The notes beneath the pieces were generated by a model. The model saw nothing but the letters and a program-made list of their open reading frames with translations. It was not told the origin of the DNA and did no database searches. A stretch of 64,000 bases of DNA from positions 65,111,414 through 65,175,413 of the forward strand of contig JARCOQ010000005.1 of the NCBI GenBank assembly GCA_029207755.1, given 5' to 3'. Made by a program: the position numbers and the translations under genes. Source of the DNA: Chamaea fasciata (taxonomy: Eukaryota; Chordata; Aves; Passeriformes; Sylviidae). Below, piece by piece: positions 24,401-35,181 of this stretch (position 1 is its first letter; each line of letters begins with the position of its first letter).

Positions 24401-27400
24401 GCATGAATCTTGGTTACTCTTGCCTTTCCCAGGAGACACATTTATTCCATTTCTCCATTGCAGATTTTGAGTTCCCAGGAAGAGTGGTACAAGGCTGAGC
24501 TCAAAAGTCACGAGGGCTACGTTCCTAAGAACTTCATTGATTTCCATGTTCCCCAGTAAGTGTGACAGAAATTATGTCGCCACCGTGGCACATTTCCAGC
24601 GAGTGTTGTCAAGAGCACATTTGCATGCGCACACAGAGGACAGGACAGGGGAATTGCTGGGCAGAACATCCTACACTTTGGGGCTGGCAAGGATTGCCAC
24701 AATGCTACACACAGTTCTGCCAGCACGGCGTATTTCTACCCCAAAGCATCCTCTGTTCTTTCGGAGCTAAATGGACCTCAATGATCGCTGTCAGTCCCAA
24801 GTGACCCTTTTGTTACTGCTGCTCAGAGGGATGCTGGAATGTGGCAGGAATTGCATTTAGATGTCCTCAGAAAGAAGAATAGTCATGATATGAAGTCTCG
24901 GGAACAGAGAGGCTAAACACAAAAGGAAGAGCAAGAGATATTTCTGAAAACGAATTATAAAAAAATTTCGTCCCTCTTCGACTCTTAACGATACTGACTC
25001 CCTTTTCCCACCCTGCCACCGCATTCCCTCCCCCCAAGAAGTGCTTGCGAGTTTCTGTCAGTGCACTAGAGGTCAGTGCAATGCTACTCGACAGTGACAG
25101 CTGGTGTTAACTCCTGAATCGGCAGAGTTGATAGACCAGACATGCCGCGCCGCCTTGCTCTCTCACACACACACGCACACACACAAACACATATGTCAGA
25201 GGACAGGCGTACCTGCATTTCTTTCTTCCCGCTGAGGAGATGGCACTACACTTTCAGAAAGGACTGGTGCATGTTGGAATGCATGTTAAATATGCTCTCC
25301 AGCCCTATTCCATAAATATGACAGTGCATGGCATTTTTACAACCTTTCAGTTAGCAGAAATGCTCCCAGAAGCACCTTTCATTGTCCTCTTCTTTCAAAA
25401 ATGCTGCAGCATTTCAGGGGTGAGCAGGCAGAGCATGCAACAACCAGTACTTGTGGTTGTAATGTGCTGGTGCCCTGAGCAGTCATGCTGGGAGCACACA
25501 GGGATTTTGAAGTTACAAATAAGTGCCTCTGTCCCCTTTGGAGGTGGCACTTACTTTTTGGACGTAGGCCAACCTGCTTGGCTGAGCTGAAGGACGTTAT
25601 TAGTTTGCTGTGCAAATATGGGCTTGTACTTTTGGGCCTCAGGGGGATGAGATCTTCCAGTCAGTTGTTCTTGTGCGCTCTTTCACAGGGCTGTGCCATC
25701 ACTCAGGAGCACTGGCAGCTTCTTTTTTCACACACATTTTTCCCGTGTTACTTTCTCTGTGCAAGAGCTGCAAAGAAATATTTCCACTTGGACACTTTTC
25801 TAAGTGCCAGGTCTCTATTTTGAAACAGTTCAGGCCAGATGACAGAACTAGACGTAGGGAAAAAAGCTGCCTCCTATTTTTGATGGATTGTTTTTGCCCA
25901 TTTTTTTCTTAAGTAATCACTGAGACTGGTTATCAAGGCTCATCGAAGTCTGATTTTTCTTTGCTAATGATACATAGGTAAGCTGTGATGATAATAAGGA
26001 AGTGGAAATGACAGACGTTAGGAAGTTAATAGTCCTTAATTTTAATGCAATACAGGTAATTAAGTATTAGGTAAAGTCAAAGACTGCAGACTGTAGATCT
26101 GATTAGTTATGGAGTGGGCATATGCAAATGTATGTGATTTTTTGTTTCTGTACTGAAAAATTTCTACTGACATCGTATTCTTTTACTATTTATGGTGACT
26201 TTCTCATTATTAGTCCAGTGCCTTATGCTGTTGTTTGTTATGCCTGGCTAAATTTGTGTAAGTGTGCTTGTGTATTCTGTGCTTCTGCAATTTTGTGCAG
26301 ACACTTGCAGGAACCAATTTATTACTACTAAAACGTTCATGGTTTGCTTCTGCTAAAAATTTATGTGTGTTCCGTGCAATATATCCATCATAGCCCAGTA
26401 ATTTTCAATCTGTTTGCCAAAAAGCAATTTGATGTGTATATCTGAGAATTATGTGTGTATATATGTATACATGCACATTTGTAATTTAAAATTTCTTTGG
26501 CTAACACCTTATTGTACTGTATCTGTAATTACAGTTTCAGCTGAGTGTTGATGCTTAGCAGACCAAAGCTTACATTATTTCCTTTGCATGTACATGCTTT
26601 TACTACTCAAAAAAGTGGTCTGCATCCATCAAACCCCTGTACCTAGGCATATACATAGCCACTAGGAGTAGCCATGTGGGTTCCTCTGATCCTTTTGTTT
26701 TCTTCCCTCCACCCTGCTTATTCACATTCTCCCGACCGTCAACTTTTTTATTCCTTGCATTAATTCACATCCTTATTCACATCTCCATGATTTTTCCCAC
26801 TTGACAGCTGGTTTGATGAGAAGGTATCCCGCCATGAAGCAGAGAACCTTCTCATGAGCAAAGGAGTTGGCTGCTTCATTGTCCGAGCCAGTCAGAACTC
26901 TTATGGTGACTTTTCCATCTCTGTCAGGTATCTGCTTCTCACAGCATATTCCTGCTTCTTTTCCTGTTTAATGGTGTCCCTAGCCTCCTCTCATAAGGAT
27001 TCATAATGTGATGTAGCATCTTGAGAAGTTTGCGTGCTGCCAGTCACTGGTAGTGCTGCTGTGTTGTGAATGAGGACAAATTAAGCATCTGATTCCCAAC
27101 TGTTTCTGCCTCTTTTCAAGTGACACAGTTTATGCCCTGTTCCAAAGCTGCATCCCCTGGTGACCTCCTTCTCTGAATGGGCTACAGCAAAGCAGAGCAG
27201 TACAGGGAAAGTCTCCCACAGTGCTTAACAAGCGTCTTCCATTTGTTTTAATTCCCTGACAGCTCTGGTTACCAAATCCAAGAATTCAGCTGCTGCCTAT
27301 TAAGAGATTACTACTACATTGCTAACTTATGTCCCACAGGTCACTAAACAGCCATTGGACAATGAATGGTTTTTCACTGCTTGCAGCCCAGCTGCATTTC

Positions 27401-30400
27401 AGCAACTTGATGTAGCGCAGCACTTTTCAGCGCATTTGCTTCTAAGCAGAGCTCTTAAATGATGTTTGGTTTCCCAATTTTCAAATAGCTGATAACTAGT
27501 TTTAAATTAGAGTCATGATTACCAATGTCTTTTCCAAATTATATGTACTTACTGATTCAGGCAGCTCAAAAAGTATCCAGGAGGAACACAGGAAAACATT
27601 CTGGTTACATTTGCACCAATTAACACCAACAAATCAAGTACAGTAAGGCTCTTTCTCTGGCCCTGAAACCAAGCAGTGTGGCAGAGGTCAGATCTGTATG
27701 GCTACGCCCTCTTCACCCCACCAAGCAGAAAAGCTGTATTTGAGCAGCTCCCTGTGACCAGTTCCTGGCCTGTCCTTTTTAACCATCTATCTAAGGGAGA
27801 GATTTCCTTTTAAACCACAACCGTGCTAACATTTCAACAGTTTGGGACCATAGCAGTCAAGGACAGCATTCGGTCCCTGCTAGTCTCCATTTAGTTTATT
27901 TGTGCAGATGTAGCCTCTGAGAAGAGTGTTTTGAGTGCCTGGAGTTGCACAGAGCAAGGAGGTGGGTACCGAAACCAGATCACATCTGGTGAAAAGAGGA
28001 ATTGTACATATCAGACAAGAGGTGAGAGAAGGAGAGGTACAGGGGGAATAAGGGGTAGAAGGTTGAGATTGTTAATTGTAGCAGCATAGGAAAATCCCTA
28101 TTTTTCTTTTTTTTTTTAATAGGGAGAATGACCTGTGGTAATGATGATACACTAGATTTTATACCATTTTAAAGCTTAGTGTATGGCTTCACATGACTGT
28201 GTCTGCATGTAGTGGTGATCCCCATGGTGTGCAAAGGTGTAATGCAAGTCTTATAGTCAATCCAGACTGGATGTTAACAGGACCTGCAGAGGCTGTTGGG
28301 GAGGCTACAACTGTGCTTTTTCACTCTGGAAGCTCCTGTTGCTTTTATTTCAAAAGAGAGGGTTTAAAACCCTATGCTTTGTTCTGATAGTCCTCTTTGT
28401 GACTGGGCAGCCCTGAGGCACTCTGCATTTGCAAATCGATGAGTCTTTTGAAATAGAGCCATATCTGGGTCCAGTATGAACAAGGACTGCCATTTCATGA
28501 CTTTCCAGAAGTCTAGATTTGGCCTGCAAGAAGTTTTGGTACCCTTTCAAAAAAAGTAAAACTGCAATCTGTTTGATGATCTCTTTTCCATTGGGATCCA
28601 GGCATGAAGATGATGTTCAACACTTCAAAGTGATGAGGGATTCAAAGGGTAGCTATTACTTGTGGACAGAGAAATTCTACTCGCTAAACAAGCTGGTGGA
28701 CTACTACAAGACAACTTCCATCTCCAGGCAGAAACAGATCTTCCTAAGGGACAGCAGCCAAGAAGAAAAGGTAAACACAAACTGTCCTTAGGCGTCCTCA
28801 GTCAGAAACCTTTCTGTGGAAGGAGTTCATCCCATGAGAATGTCTCAGGATGGGGAGGAGGACAGTCTGTCCCTGGAAACCCAGCCAAATCACTACACTA
28901 GTGGGACCTGAGACACAGATTTTTGTTGTTTCAGTGGTATGTAGAGTAGTATAACTGAGAAGAATTTTTTGATTCTTCAAATCTGAATAGAGATGCTTTG
29001 CTAAAGTTGTGCTAAGACCTCAGAGCTGAAATTCTAAGATGCCAAGGGAAGCAAGACATACCTTATTTAAATGCCTAGATTTCCTAAGGGCAGGTACAGA
29101 ACTGACTGTAGGTTGTGACTGAGAAAAATTTGAGTCTGGTTTCTTAGTGTCTGTGCACACACCCAGAGTCCAGCTACAACTGCAAGTTTGTCTGCTCAGA
29201 AGAATTGTCTATCTTCTGCTACCAAGCAAACACAGTAAAAGGAATGTGGAAGAGCAGAGTGCAGAACCTGGAGCAGTTAACCTGGCTGTTAGGAACTGGA
29301 AAGTACTACCAAGAAGAACATAGCAGGTCTGGGAACAAGATGTGCCTTCAGGGAAGGTACAGTTCCTGTTTGAGAAGGCAGAGAAATCCCAGTCCAATGA
29401 ATGCCTGTTTTTGTGCATGACAGGCTGCTACACATTGCACTACCTGTACTGGGAGTGAACATGCCTAGTCACTGCAGCAACCGAAGTCCTACTTTATTGG
29501 GAAAGGGACCTTGGTATTAAATTACCAGGATGTGCAAGTAGAGGTACGGCAGAATGTATGTGACCTGCTGACTAGAGCAGTAAAATTTTGTAGGCTGCAC
29601 GTGGGTCATTCTTGCTGGCTCAAAATGAGAGATGATACATTTTTCAGTCTGAAGAATGGGCCTGGGTTGTTGTCTCTTTCTAGACCACTTATAGAGAGCT
29701 TTAAAAATGCACTAGTAAGGTATTAAAATAGAGGCTCTGGGATCTGTAAGAGAGAGATAACAGCGATGAATCTCTGTGTCTGGGAAAGGAAAGAAAGACT
29801 GTATGCATGTATATCAGTATAACAACCTGTTTGGGCTGACTGTGAGCAGGAAGGGAAAGAGATGCATTTGCTCCAAGATGCAAACAGACAAATGAAAGAA
29901 CAGAACTCGAGTTTGCTTTGGCAAACTCTCCGTACATTTGTTATGGTGATAGGCACAGCAGGGTATGTTTAGCACTCATCACAGTAGGGTTTCTGTTCAC
30001 AATTCAAATTTTTAGATTCTACAGCCAGATGATGAAATGACTGTAATAAATAGATCTCAGTGCAGAGACAAATGAAGTCTAAGGGCAGTATTTCAAGAAA
30101 GAGCTTGGCTCCTGTGCTGATCCTCACATCAGTACCCATAGTTTCAACCCAGCACCGCCCAGTACTCCCCTGACTTCAGATGGAGAGTGGCTATGACAAA
30201 GATCTAAAATACAGGATTCCTGATTTCTTCTTCTGTTCAGAGGGGCGAGGTCTTCTATCTGAAAGAGCCTCCAGACTAGTGAGTAGTGGTACTGCTCTGT
30301 GTGCAATGATTGCACAGTTTTAGTCAAGGATGTGGTAGGAATCAAAACCTGACCTCACTTGTGTGATCTTTCTTTCATCAGGAGAGGTGGGGTGGGAGCC

Positions 30401-31443
30401 TGGAACAGATAGGTCGAGAAGGATTCCACATGGGAGGAGCAGCTGGAGAAGATCATTCTTCTATATCCAAGAGATATGTAGAGCATCCTATTGCCACACT
30501 GCAGCAGCAACAGGTACTACCAGGAACAAGGGGCTGGGACATCAAGTCCAGGCATATGAAATTCTGGCTCTTATTGTTTGGTAGTGAGTGAACAGTCATT
30601 CTGTCAAAAATCTGCATCTCTCAGCTGTGCACACAAAAGAGAACTTGCTTCCTAGATGTTTCCTACTTCTTCTCTCCATCTGCCTGGGACAATTTGTGTT
30701 GATATGACTGAGATGTGTGGTCATATGGCTACTTTTCTTTGAATTTGATTTTGTGTCATTCTTCTTTGGCTAATTTGGCTACTAAATTTATAGGTTTGCT
30801 TGCTGTCCTTTACACTATGGAGCAGCACAAGAAAACGTAAAGTAGTGAGTCCTCAGATACATCAGCTGCATCAGCACCACTGATATTCCTGCAGCATATG
30901 GGACAGAGGAAGAGCAAGGAGTGGGCAGGACTGAGTCATAATAACTCCAAATTGGCTAAAGTCCCCTTGGCAAGCATGGCTTTTTATCTGTGAGTTAGAA
31001 CAACCTTAGTTTTTCTCCAAAAGTCTCAGAGACCAAAAAAGCCCCTTCTCTGACCATTTGTCCCAGCAGCTGTGAAATACAGCTGAGGACAGTCAACTTT
31101 CAACTCCTAAGAAGTAAAATCCAAAATAGAACAGTCTAAGCGGACCTCTTCCATGAAGGTCATTTCTTTCAGAACTGGAGCACCGGGACATTATTGGAAG
31201 CAGACATCTAAAATTATTTATGTGGGGGCTTACTCCTGACTCCTTGCCCACTAATGACTCTTAAATCCCCTCATTTATATATCTCAGAATATATATGTGT
31301 CATGGTTTAATCTCAGCTGGCAACTAAGTACCATGCAACCACTCAATCACTCCTCCTCCTGCTGGTGGGAGTAGGGAAGGAATCAGGGAAAAGGTAAACT
31401 CATGGGTTGAGGTAAGAACGGATTAATAATTGAAATAGAGTAA

Positions 31444-31491
<48 letters not shown>

Positions 31492-34400
31492 GTTGTTATT
31501 ATTATTTTCTTTTTATTAAAAAAACAAGAAAACAACAACAAACAAAAAGAGAGAGAGAAATAAAACCCAAGAAAAAGAAGTGATGCACAATACATTTGCT
31601 CATCACCCACAGACTGATGTCAGTCCCTGACCAGTTATTGGCCTCTTCCGGCCAACTCCCCCCAGTTTATATACTGGGTATGATGTTCTAGAGTGTGGAA
31701 TATCTCTTTGGCCAGATACTGAAAAGTTCTTGATTAGAGTGAGCCACTACTTAGCAACAACTGAAATATTAGTATATTATCAGCAGTATTCACATACCAA
31801 ATCAAAAATACAGCACTCTACCAGCTACTACAAAAAAATTTAACTCTATTCCAGCCAAAACCACAACAACATGACTTTTCTGCTACTGTTTTCTTTCTAG
31901 GAAAGATATGGTGGGAGTCTGGACAGGAAAGATATGATACATAGACTAGGGGATCATGGCCAAGGAAGTACAGGAGGTATGCAACGGAGGCACACAGACC
32001 CACTGCACCAGCAGACACCGGTAGGTGATGCACCTGGAAGGCCTCATCTGCCCAAGTCAATGGGTCCCCTAGCAATGGCCAAGCAGTCTAGACAATGTCA
32101 CCTACATGGAGGTTGCATAAGAAGTAGTGTATTTTGCCTGCCAGGCCATGTCTTACAAAACATTTCTGAGTCTCAAGACTCTATTCCAGCCACTTGAATC
32201 TTCTTCTGGGGCACTCTGAGGGTAGGACTACAGTGTTATGTGACCATAGTTCTGGTAACAGCTCTCAAGGTCAGTCTTATGCAGCCTCAGTGGAAGAGGG
32301 AACTTAGCATGAACTCAGCAAAATAGGCATCTGGGACATTGGAAATGAGCACAAGCTCATCCATGATCAAGCATGAGTCCAGCCCAGAAGAAGGCATTTC
32401 GGAAAGCCTAGTGATCTCTTCTAGGAGAACTTCATTAATGCACAGGGTTTTCAATTGTCTTTGCCACCACAGCCAGGCGGTGACTCATGTCAGTAGCTAA
32501 ATGTGCAGTACATGTTTTAAGTTCTATGGAGAGCAGCCTCATGATTCTGTACCATGCTACAGTGCTCCTCCTGTCTTGCAATGCACTTGTAATGACATGG
32601 TCTCTTTGCCTTGATTTGGAAAGACAGGTGTCTGTTAAGGAAGGCAGGAGCGTCCCTTGAAATGGAAAATGAATACCCCCTCCCTCTGAATTATTATAAT
32701 TTTGAAATTAAGAGGCTCTCAGGCAAAGATATGGGAATAGGAACAACAGTTCTTTACTAGGAAAATTAAAACAAAAATACAGTAGTACAAAAAAAACATT
32801 GACAGAGTCAGAATGCAACCTGACACCCTGTTGGTCAGGGTGTTGGTAGCAGTCCAATTAAATGGTGGCTGCAGTCCTCCTGGAGTGACAGATTTGGTTC
32901 TGTTGAAGCCATCATCCTGCAGAAGGGTGTGGTTTTCATCTGAAGGTCCAGTGGTGGTGTAGATGGATCTGATCTTCCTCTGGGAATCTAGTGGGAAAAA
33001 GCTCTTGTGGTGTTCCAAATCTCAGATATTTATCCAGGTAGGAATGCTTGGCTCCTCCCCCTGGGTGGAGCTTCTCACAGTGGGTTGATATCATTTTATC
33101 AGTTATGCAGTGAGATTCAATGGGCCATTAACAGAAGATATCCCCCTGGAGAGAGGATGGGTGGTGGAAGAGATGAAGAAAAGTGCCCCACCTGGTTTTA
33201 AAATCTGGCCCATTAACACAGGATATTCTCCCCATCCCCCTTTCTCCTCCCTGCCTCTCCTCCCGCCGCCTCAGAGTTATGAGGGATGGGATATGGAAGA
33301 GGTAAAGAACACTGATCCACCTGGTTTCAACAAATGGTGATAGAATACATACTTCTGGATACATCTTGCGTTGCAACTTAAGACACTCTTCCATTAATTT
33401 TTGCTGCAGTCCTGAGAAGGCCTGAGATCACGCAACTCTACTTGTCTGTGCCTGGCACGTCTCTCAGACCTCCTTTGCTGTCAAAGCAGAACTCACCCAC
33501 CTTACACCCTTGGCTGTCAGAGCCTCTTAGCACATTGGATGTGGGTGTGATCCACACATGTCTCTGCAGACACCCCAGACAACTCCCCTACTGGATCCAT
33601 ACCTGGCACTTGACCTTCTACCTAACTACCTGCTCTGCGAATTCCCACTATGTGAATGGCCACACAGAATGTGGTGTCTTTCTCTGCCTCAGCCTGTGAT
33701 TCCACTGCCAGCTACAAAGTATTTCCCCATCAGCTCAGTGTGACCTAAGGCATGTTCCTCTTCCTTGAGGAAATGTCCAGCTTAGCACACAACCAGAGAA
33801 CCTAGATCCAAGGAGAGAAGGGAAGGACAGCAGACCTTTCTCAAGTGTGAGTGAAAAAAACCAGATTGGATTAGGAGATTTGAGACATGTTAAAAATAGG
33901 GGCATGCCCCTTTTTTTGGCTAAAGCCCTGGATCTTTATTGTAGTCCATCTTAAAATACAATGGTTTTTATCTCTCAGAGGCTGTGGCAATGAATAGCAA
34001 CATGCTTTTGCCTGCCACATCTCATCAGTAATGTAGAAGCCACAATTCCAATTATAGGAAGGTCTATATGTCTAACCAAATAACTAGGGGCCAGGTCTAA
34101 GCAGGGCTGTGAATGGAAGATTTATCAAAAGTTAGTATGCCTTCAAACAGATCTCTTCATCTGTCCCTGCCAGATATACCTCCTAAATTATCCATGCCCT
34201 GTTGTGTGGATGCCAGCAATTTCCCAGAAAGAAGCCCAAGCTATGCGTTTTAAAATATGATTTCTGGCCAAAGTGGGAGATTGACTGCAAAGTCATTAAA
34301 AAATAAAATCTAACCATAGTGCTCTTTACAGAGCACACCCCACACAAACTGATATACCCAAACAGATGCTAAATACTTTGGATCTCAGGGGCCTGACCTT

Positions 34401-35181
34401 GAGGAGAGTCTGAAGATGGTTTAAGACCCTCCCCTATGCCCCAAAAGTGCCTGAAAGTGCAAGTATCCTTTTTTATGCTTCTTTACGATGTTCTCTACTC
34501 TTGTCTGCGTGCTGGCTCTCTCAGTCCTCCACTGGCTGAGGACATATTTGCATATCTGTACCAGCACCAGGCCAGCTCTCTAGAGCCATTCCCTAATAGT
34601 TACAGCCCAGCACGTCTCAGGCAGGAGTCTTGTGCTCCCATAACTAGCTTCAGACATGGCTGTCCTAGCTGCCCTTAAAGGACAGAGGCAGCAGAGCTGT
34701 GAGAACACAATTTGCTAAGGACCTGCTCTCAATCTGACTTTTCACCTTATGGTGCAAATACCCACAAATACACTGAGGCTGCTGAGAAACCAAACACAAT
34801 CCCTTGGGAGTCCCAGTAAATTGGTCCCTTCTTCCTGGCATCTTGGCCACTTCCTGGTTTAATTGCAAATTGGTCTAAAATTCAGCACTGCTTGTCCTTG
34901 ATTAGTGAATGTATTTACTGAGTCTTAAGAGGGGTGACAGGAAGATGATCTTTAAAAGTCCTGGCTCCTTTTTCCCTTCCTGTCCCTTCTTTCCTTTCCA
35001 GCGAACACTGTGGGTCCGTGCCTTATACGACTTTGATGCTATGGAGCACGATGAGCTGGGCTTCCGCAGTGGAGACATCTTAGAGGTCCTGGACAGCTCC
35101 AACCCATCCTGGTGGAAAGGTCGCCTGCGTGGGGAACTGGGTCTCTTCCCTGCCAACTACGTCACACCAGTGCTGCTGTGA
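21337..35181 (+). CDS. GRAP2: GRAP2 / GADS adaptor, full coding span (7 coding exons, 296 aa)
   Basis: Join of 21337-21414, 24464-24555, 26808-26927, 28602-28770, 30382-30513, 31901-32020 and 35002-35181; all introns are GT-AG and the frame stays open to TGA at 35179. Domain order: N-terminal SH3 (about residues 1-54), SH2 (about 58-150, with the phosphotyrosine-binding arginine in FIVRAS at residue 83), linker (154-237) and C-terminal SH3 (about 240-294, ALYDF, SSNPSWW and FPANYV motifs). This is GRB2-family architecture, and the sequence closely follows mammalian GADS. Known role: cytosolic adaptor whose SH2 binds phospho-LAT and whose C-terminal SH3 holds SLP-76, downstream of T-cell and platelet receptors. 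The RRHTDP motif (Thr229) matches the mammalian 14-3-3/HPK1 site. The protein is shorter than human (330 aa, from memory) because the Gln/Pro-rich linker stretch is missing. Start choice: ATG with A at -3 and G at +4, directly opening the SH3 domain. Confidence 0.97.
21415..24463 (+). other. GRAP2: GRAP2 intron after coding exon 1
   Basis: 3.05 kb with no recognised exon or repeat. Confidence 0.85.
24464..24555 (+). CDS. GRAP2: GRAP2 coding exon 2 (rest of N-terminal SH3)
   Basis: Acceptor ttgcag at 24458-24463; donor CCCA|gtaagt at 24556; 92 nt, ending in phase 2. It encodes ILSSQEEWYKAEL and GYVPKNFIDF, the Trp and the Pro/Asn/Tyr ridge that forms the proline-peptide groove of SH3-N. The split codon CA|C gives His57. 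Confidence 0.95.
24556..26807 (+). other. GRAP2: GRAP2 intron after coding exon 2
   Basis: 2.25 kb. Contains a short (CA)n stretch at 25,165-25,193; otherwise nothing recognised. Confidence 0.85.
25165..25193. repeat. (CA)n microsatellite, interrupted
   Basis: tcacacacacacgcacacac followed by acaaacacat; an imperfect CA run. Confidence 0.8.
26808..26927 (+). CDS. GRAP2: GRAP2 coding exon 3 (first half of SH2)
   Basis: Acceptor ttgacag ends at 26807; donor CAG|gtatct at 26928; 120 nt, phase 2 on both sides. It encodes WFDEKVSRHEAENLL and CFIVRAS, the alpha-A helix and the FLVR-type motif with the invariant Arg83 that binds phosphotyrosine, then GDFSISV. Confidence 0.96.
26928..28601 (+). other. 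GRAP2: GRAP2 intron after coding exon 3
   Basis: 1.67 kb with no recognised repeat or gene. Confidence 0.85.
28602..28770 (+). CDS. GRAP2: GRAP2 coding exon 4 (second half of SH2)
   Basis: Acceptor gatccag ends at 28601, with a rather weak pyrimidine tract; donor AAG|gtaaac at 28771; 169 nt. AG|G completes Arg97. It encodes HEDDVQHFKVMRD, the beta-D strand with the HFKV signature of GRB2-family SH2 domains, and KLVDYYKTTSISRQKQ, the end of the SH2 domain. It closes in phase 0. Confidence 0.96.
28771..30381 (+). other. GRAP2: GRAP2 intron after coding exon 4
   Basis: 1.61 kb with no recognised repeat or gene. Confidence 0.85.
30382..30513 (+). CDS. GRAP2: GRAP2 coding exon 5 (linker, first part)
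   Basis: Acceptor tcatcag ends at 30381; donor CAG|gtacta at 30514; 132 nt, phase 0 to 0, residues 154-197. It opens ERWGGSLEQIGREG and closes TLQQQQ. It aligns with the human linker exon that opens with a GNSLD-type motif and leads into a Gln/Pro-rich tract (human sequence from memory). Here that tract stops after four Gln: reading on past the donor gives unrelated residues and a stop. The opening resembles that of exon 6. No other exon in this interval fits the frame. Confidence 0.88.
31298..31868 (+). mobile_element. Solo LTR of an avian endogenous retrovirus (ERVL-like), sense to GRAP2
   Basis: It starts TGTCATGGTTTAATC and ends CCAGCCAAAACCACAACA, i.e. TG...CA. Imperfect 5-bp target duplications flank it: atatg (31293-31297) and acatg (31869-31873). 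Internal landmarks (ctggcaactaagtacca, gtttatatactgggta as the TATA region, ggaatatctctttggcc, aactctattccagcc) match a very common LTR of neoavian and passerine genomes that I recognise. An expanded (TAA)n tract lies inside. No retroviral genes accompany it. Confidence 0.88.
31449..31492 (+). repeat. (TAA)n microsatellite inside the LTR
   Basis: About 14 uninterrupted TAA units within the LTR, likely grown from its A/T-rich part. Confidence 0.9.
31901..32020 (+). CDS. GRAP2: GRAP2 coding exon 6 (linker, 14-3-3 motif)
   Basis: Acceptor ttctttctag ends at 31900; donor CCG|gtaggt at 32021; 120 nt, phase 0 to 0, residues 198-237. It opens ERYGGSLDRKDM and contains MQRRHTDP. Thr229 in RRHTDP is equivalent to the mammalian HPK1-phosphorylated 14-3-3 site. 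The mammalian DIND caspase site that follows GGSLD is not present. A retroviral LTR ends 32 bp upstream of the exon. Confidence 0.93.
32021..35001 (+). other. GRAP2: GRAP2 intron after coding exon 6
   Basis: 2.98 kb, about a quarter of it the antisense LTR at 32,629-33,385. The remainder shows nothing recognisable. Confidence 0.85.
32629..33385 (-). mobile_element. LTR of a second endogenous retrovirus family, antisense to GRAP2
   Basis: The minus strand runs from TGTCTTAAGTTGC (plus 33385) to CTTAACAGACA (plus 32629). It contains a GGATAAATAT TATA-like box near 33,026-33,035 and a polyA-region variant near the cctagtaaagaactg text. I recognise this LTR as widespread in passerine genomes; the exact family name is uncertain. 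Flanking bases (gacagg and ctcttc) do not show a clear target duplication. A 99-codon open frame without ATG lies inside. Confidence 0.78.
35002..35181 (+). CDS. GRAP2: GRAP2 terminal coding exon (C-terminal SH3 and stop)
   Basis: Acceptor ctttccag ends at 35001 behind a long pyrimidine tract; the frame runs to TGA at 35179-35181. It encodes RTLWVRALYDFDA, HDELGFRSGDILEVL, SSNPSWWKGRL and GLFPANYV, a complete SH3 with the ALYDF, WW and PxxY ridge. In the family this domain binds the SLP-76 RxxK motif with very high affinity. The C-terminus is VLL. Confidence 0.97.
   Translation, partial: RTLWVRALYDFDAMEHDELGFRSGDILEVLDSSNPSWWKGRLRGELGLFPANYVTPVLL

Larger units (their letters stand above)
30514..31900 (+). 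other. GRAP2: GRAP2 intron after coding exon 5
   Basis: 1.39 kb, of which 571 bp is the LTR at 31,298-31,868. Only 32 bp of non-LTR sequence remain before the exon 6 acceptor. Confidence 0.85.

Noticed and set aside
28519..28601. Upstream extension of the GRAP2 exon 4 frame
   Set aside because: It is intron sequence read through a good splice acceptor; the family alignment begins exactly at 28,602.
30514..30584. Continuation of GRAP2 exon 5 past 30,513
   Set aside because: The donor CAG|gtacta fits the frame, and the residues beyond it are not Gln/Pro-rich as in mammals and reach a stop.
32719..33018. 99-codon minus-strand frame with N-glycosylation motifs and a hydrophobic end
   Set aside because: It lies wholly inside an LTR, opens with TTG rather than ATG and starts around the TATA-like box, so it is unlikely to be expressed as a protein.
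31298..33385. A single provirus spanning exon 6
   Set aside because: The two LTRs are different families in opposite orientation, and no gag, pol or env sequence lies between them.
34909..35001. ATG-led extension upstream of the GRAP2 last exon
   Set aside because: The stretch is the polypyrimidine tract and intron end; SH3 homology starts only after the acceptor.
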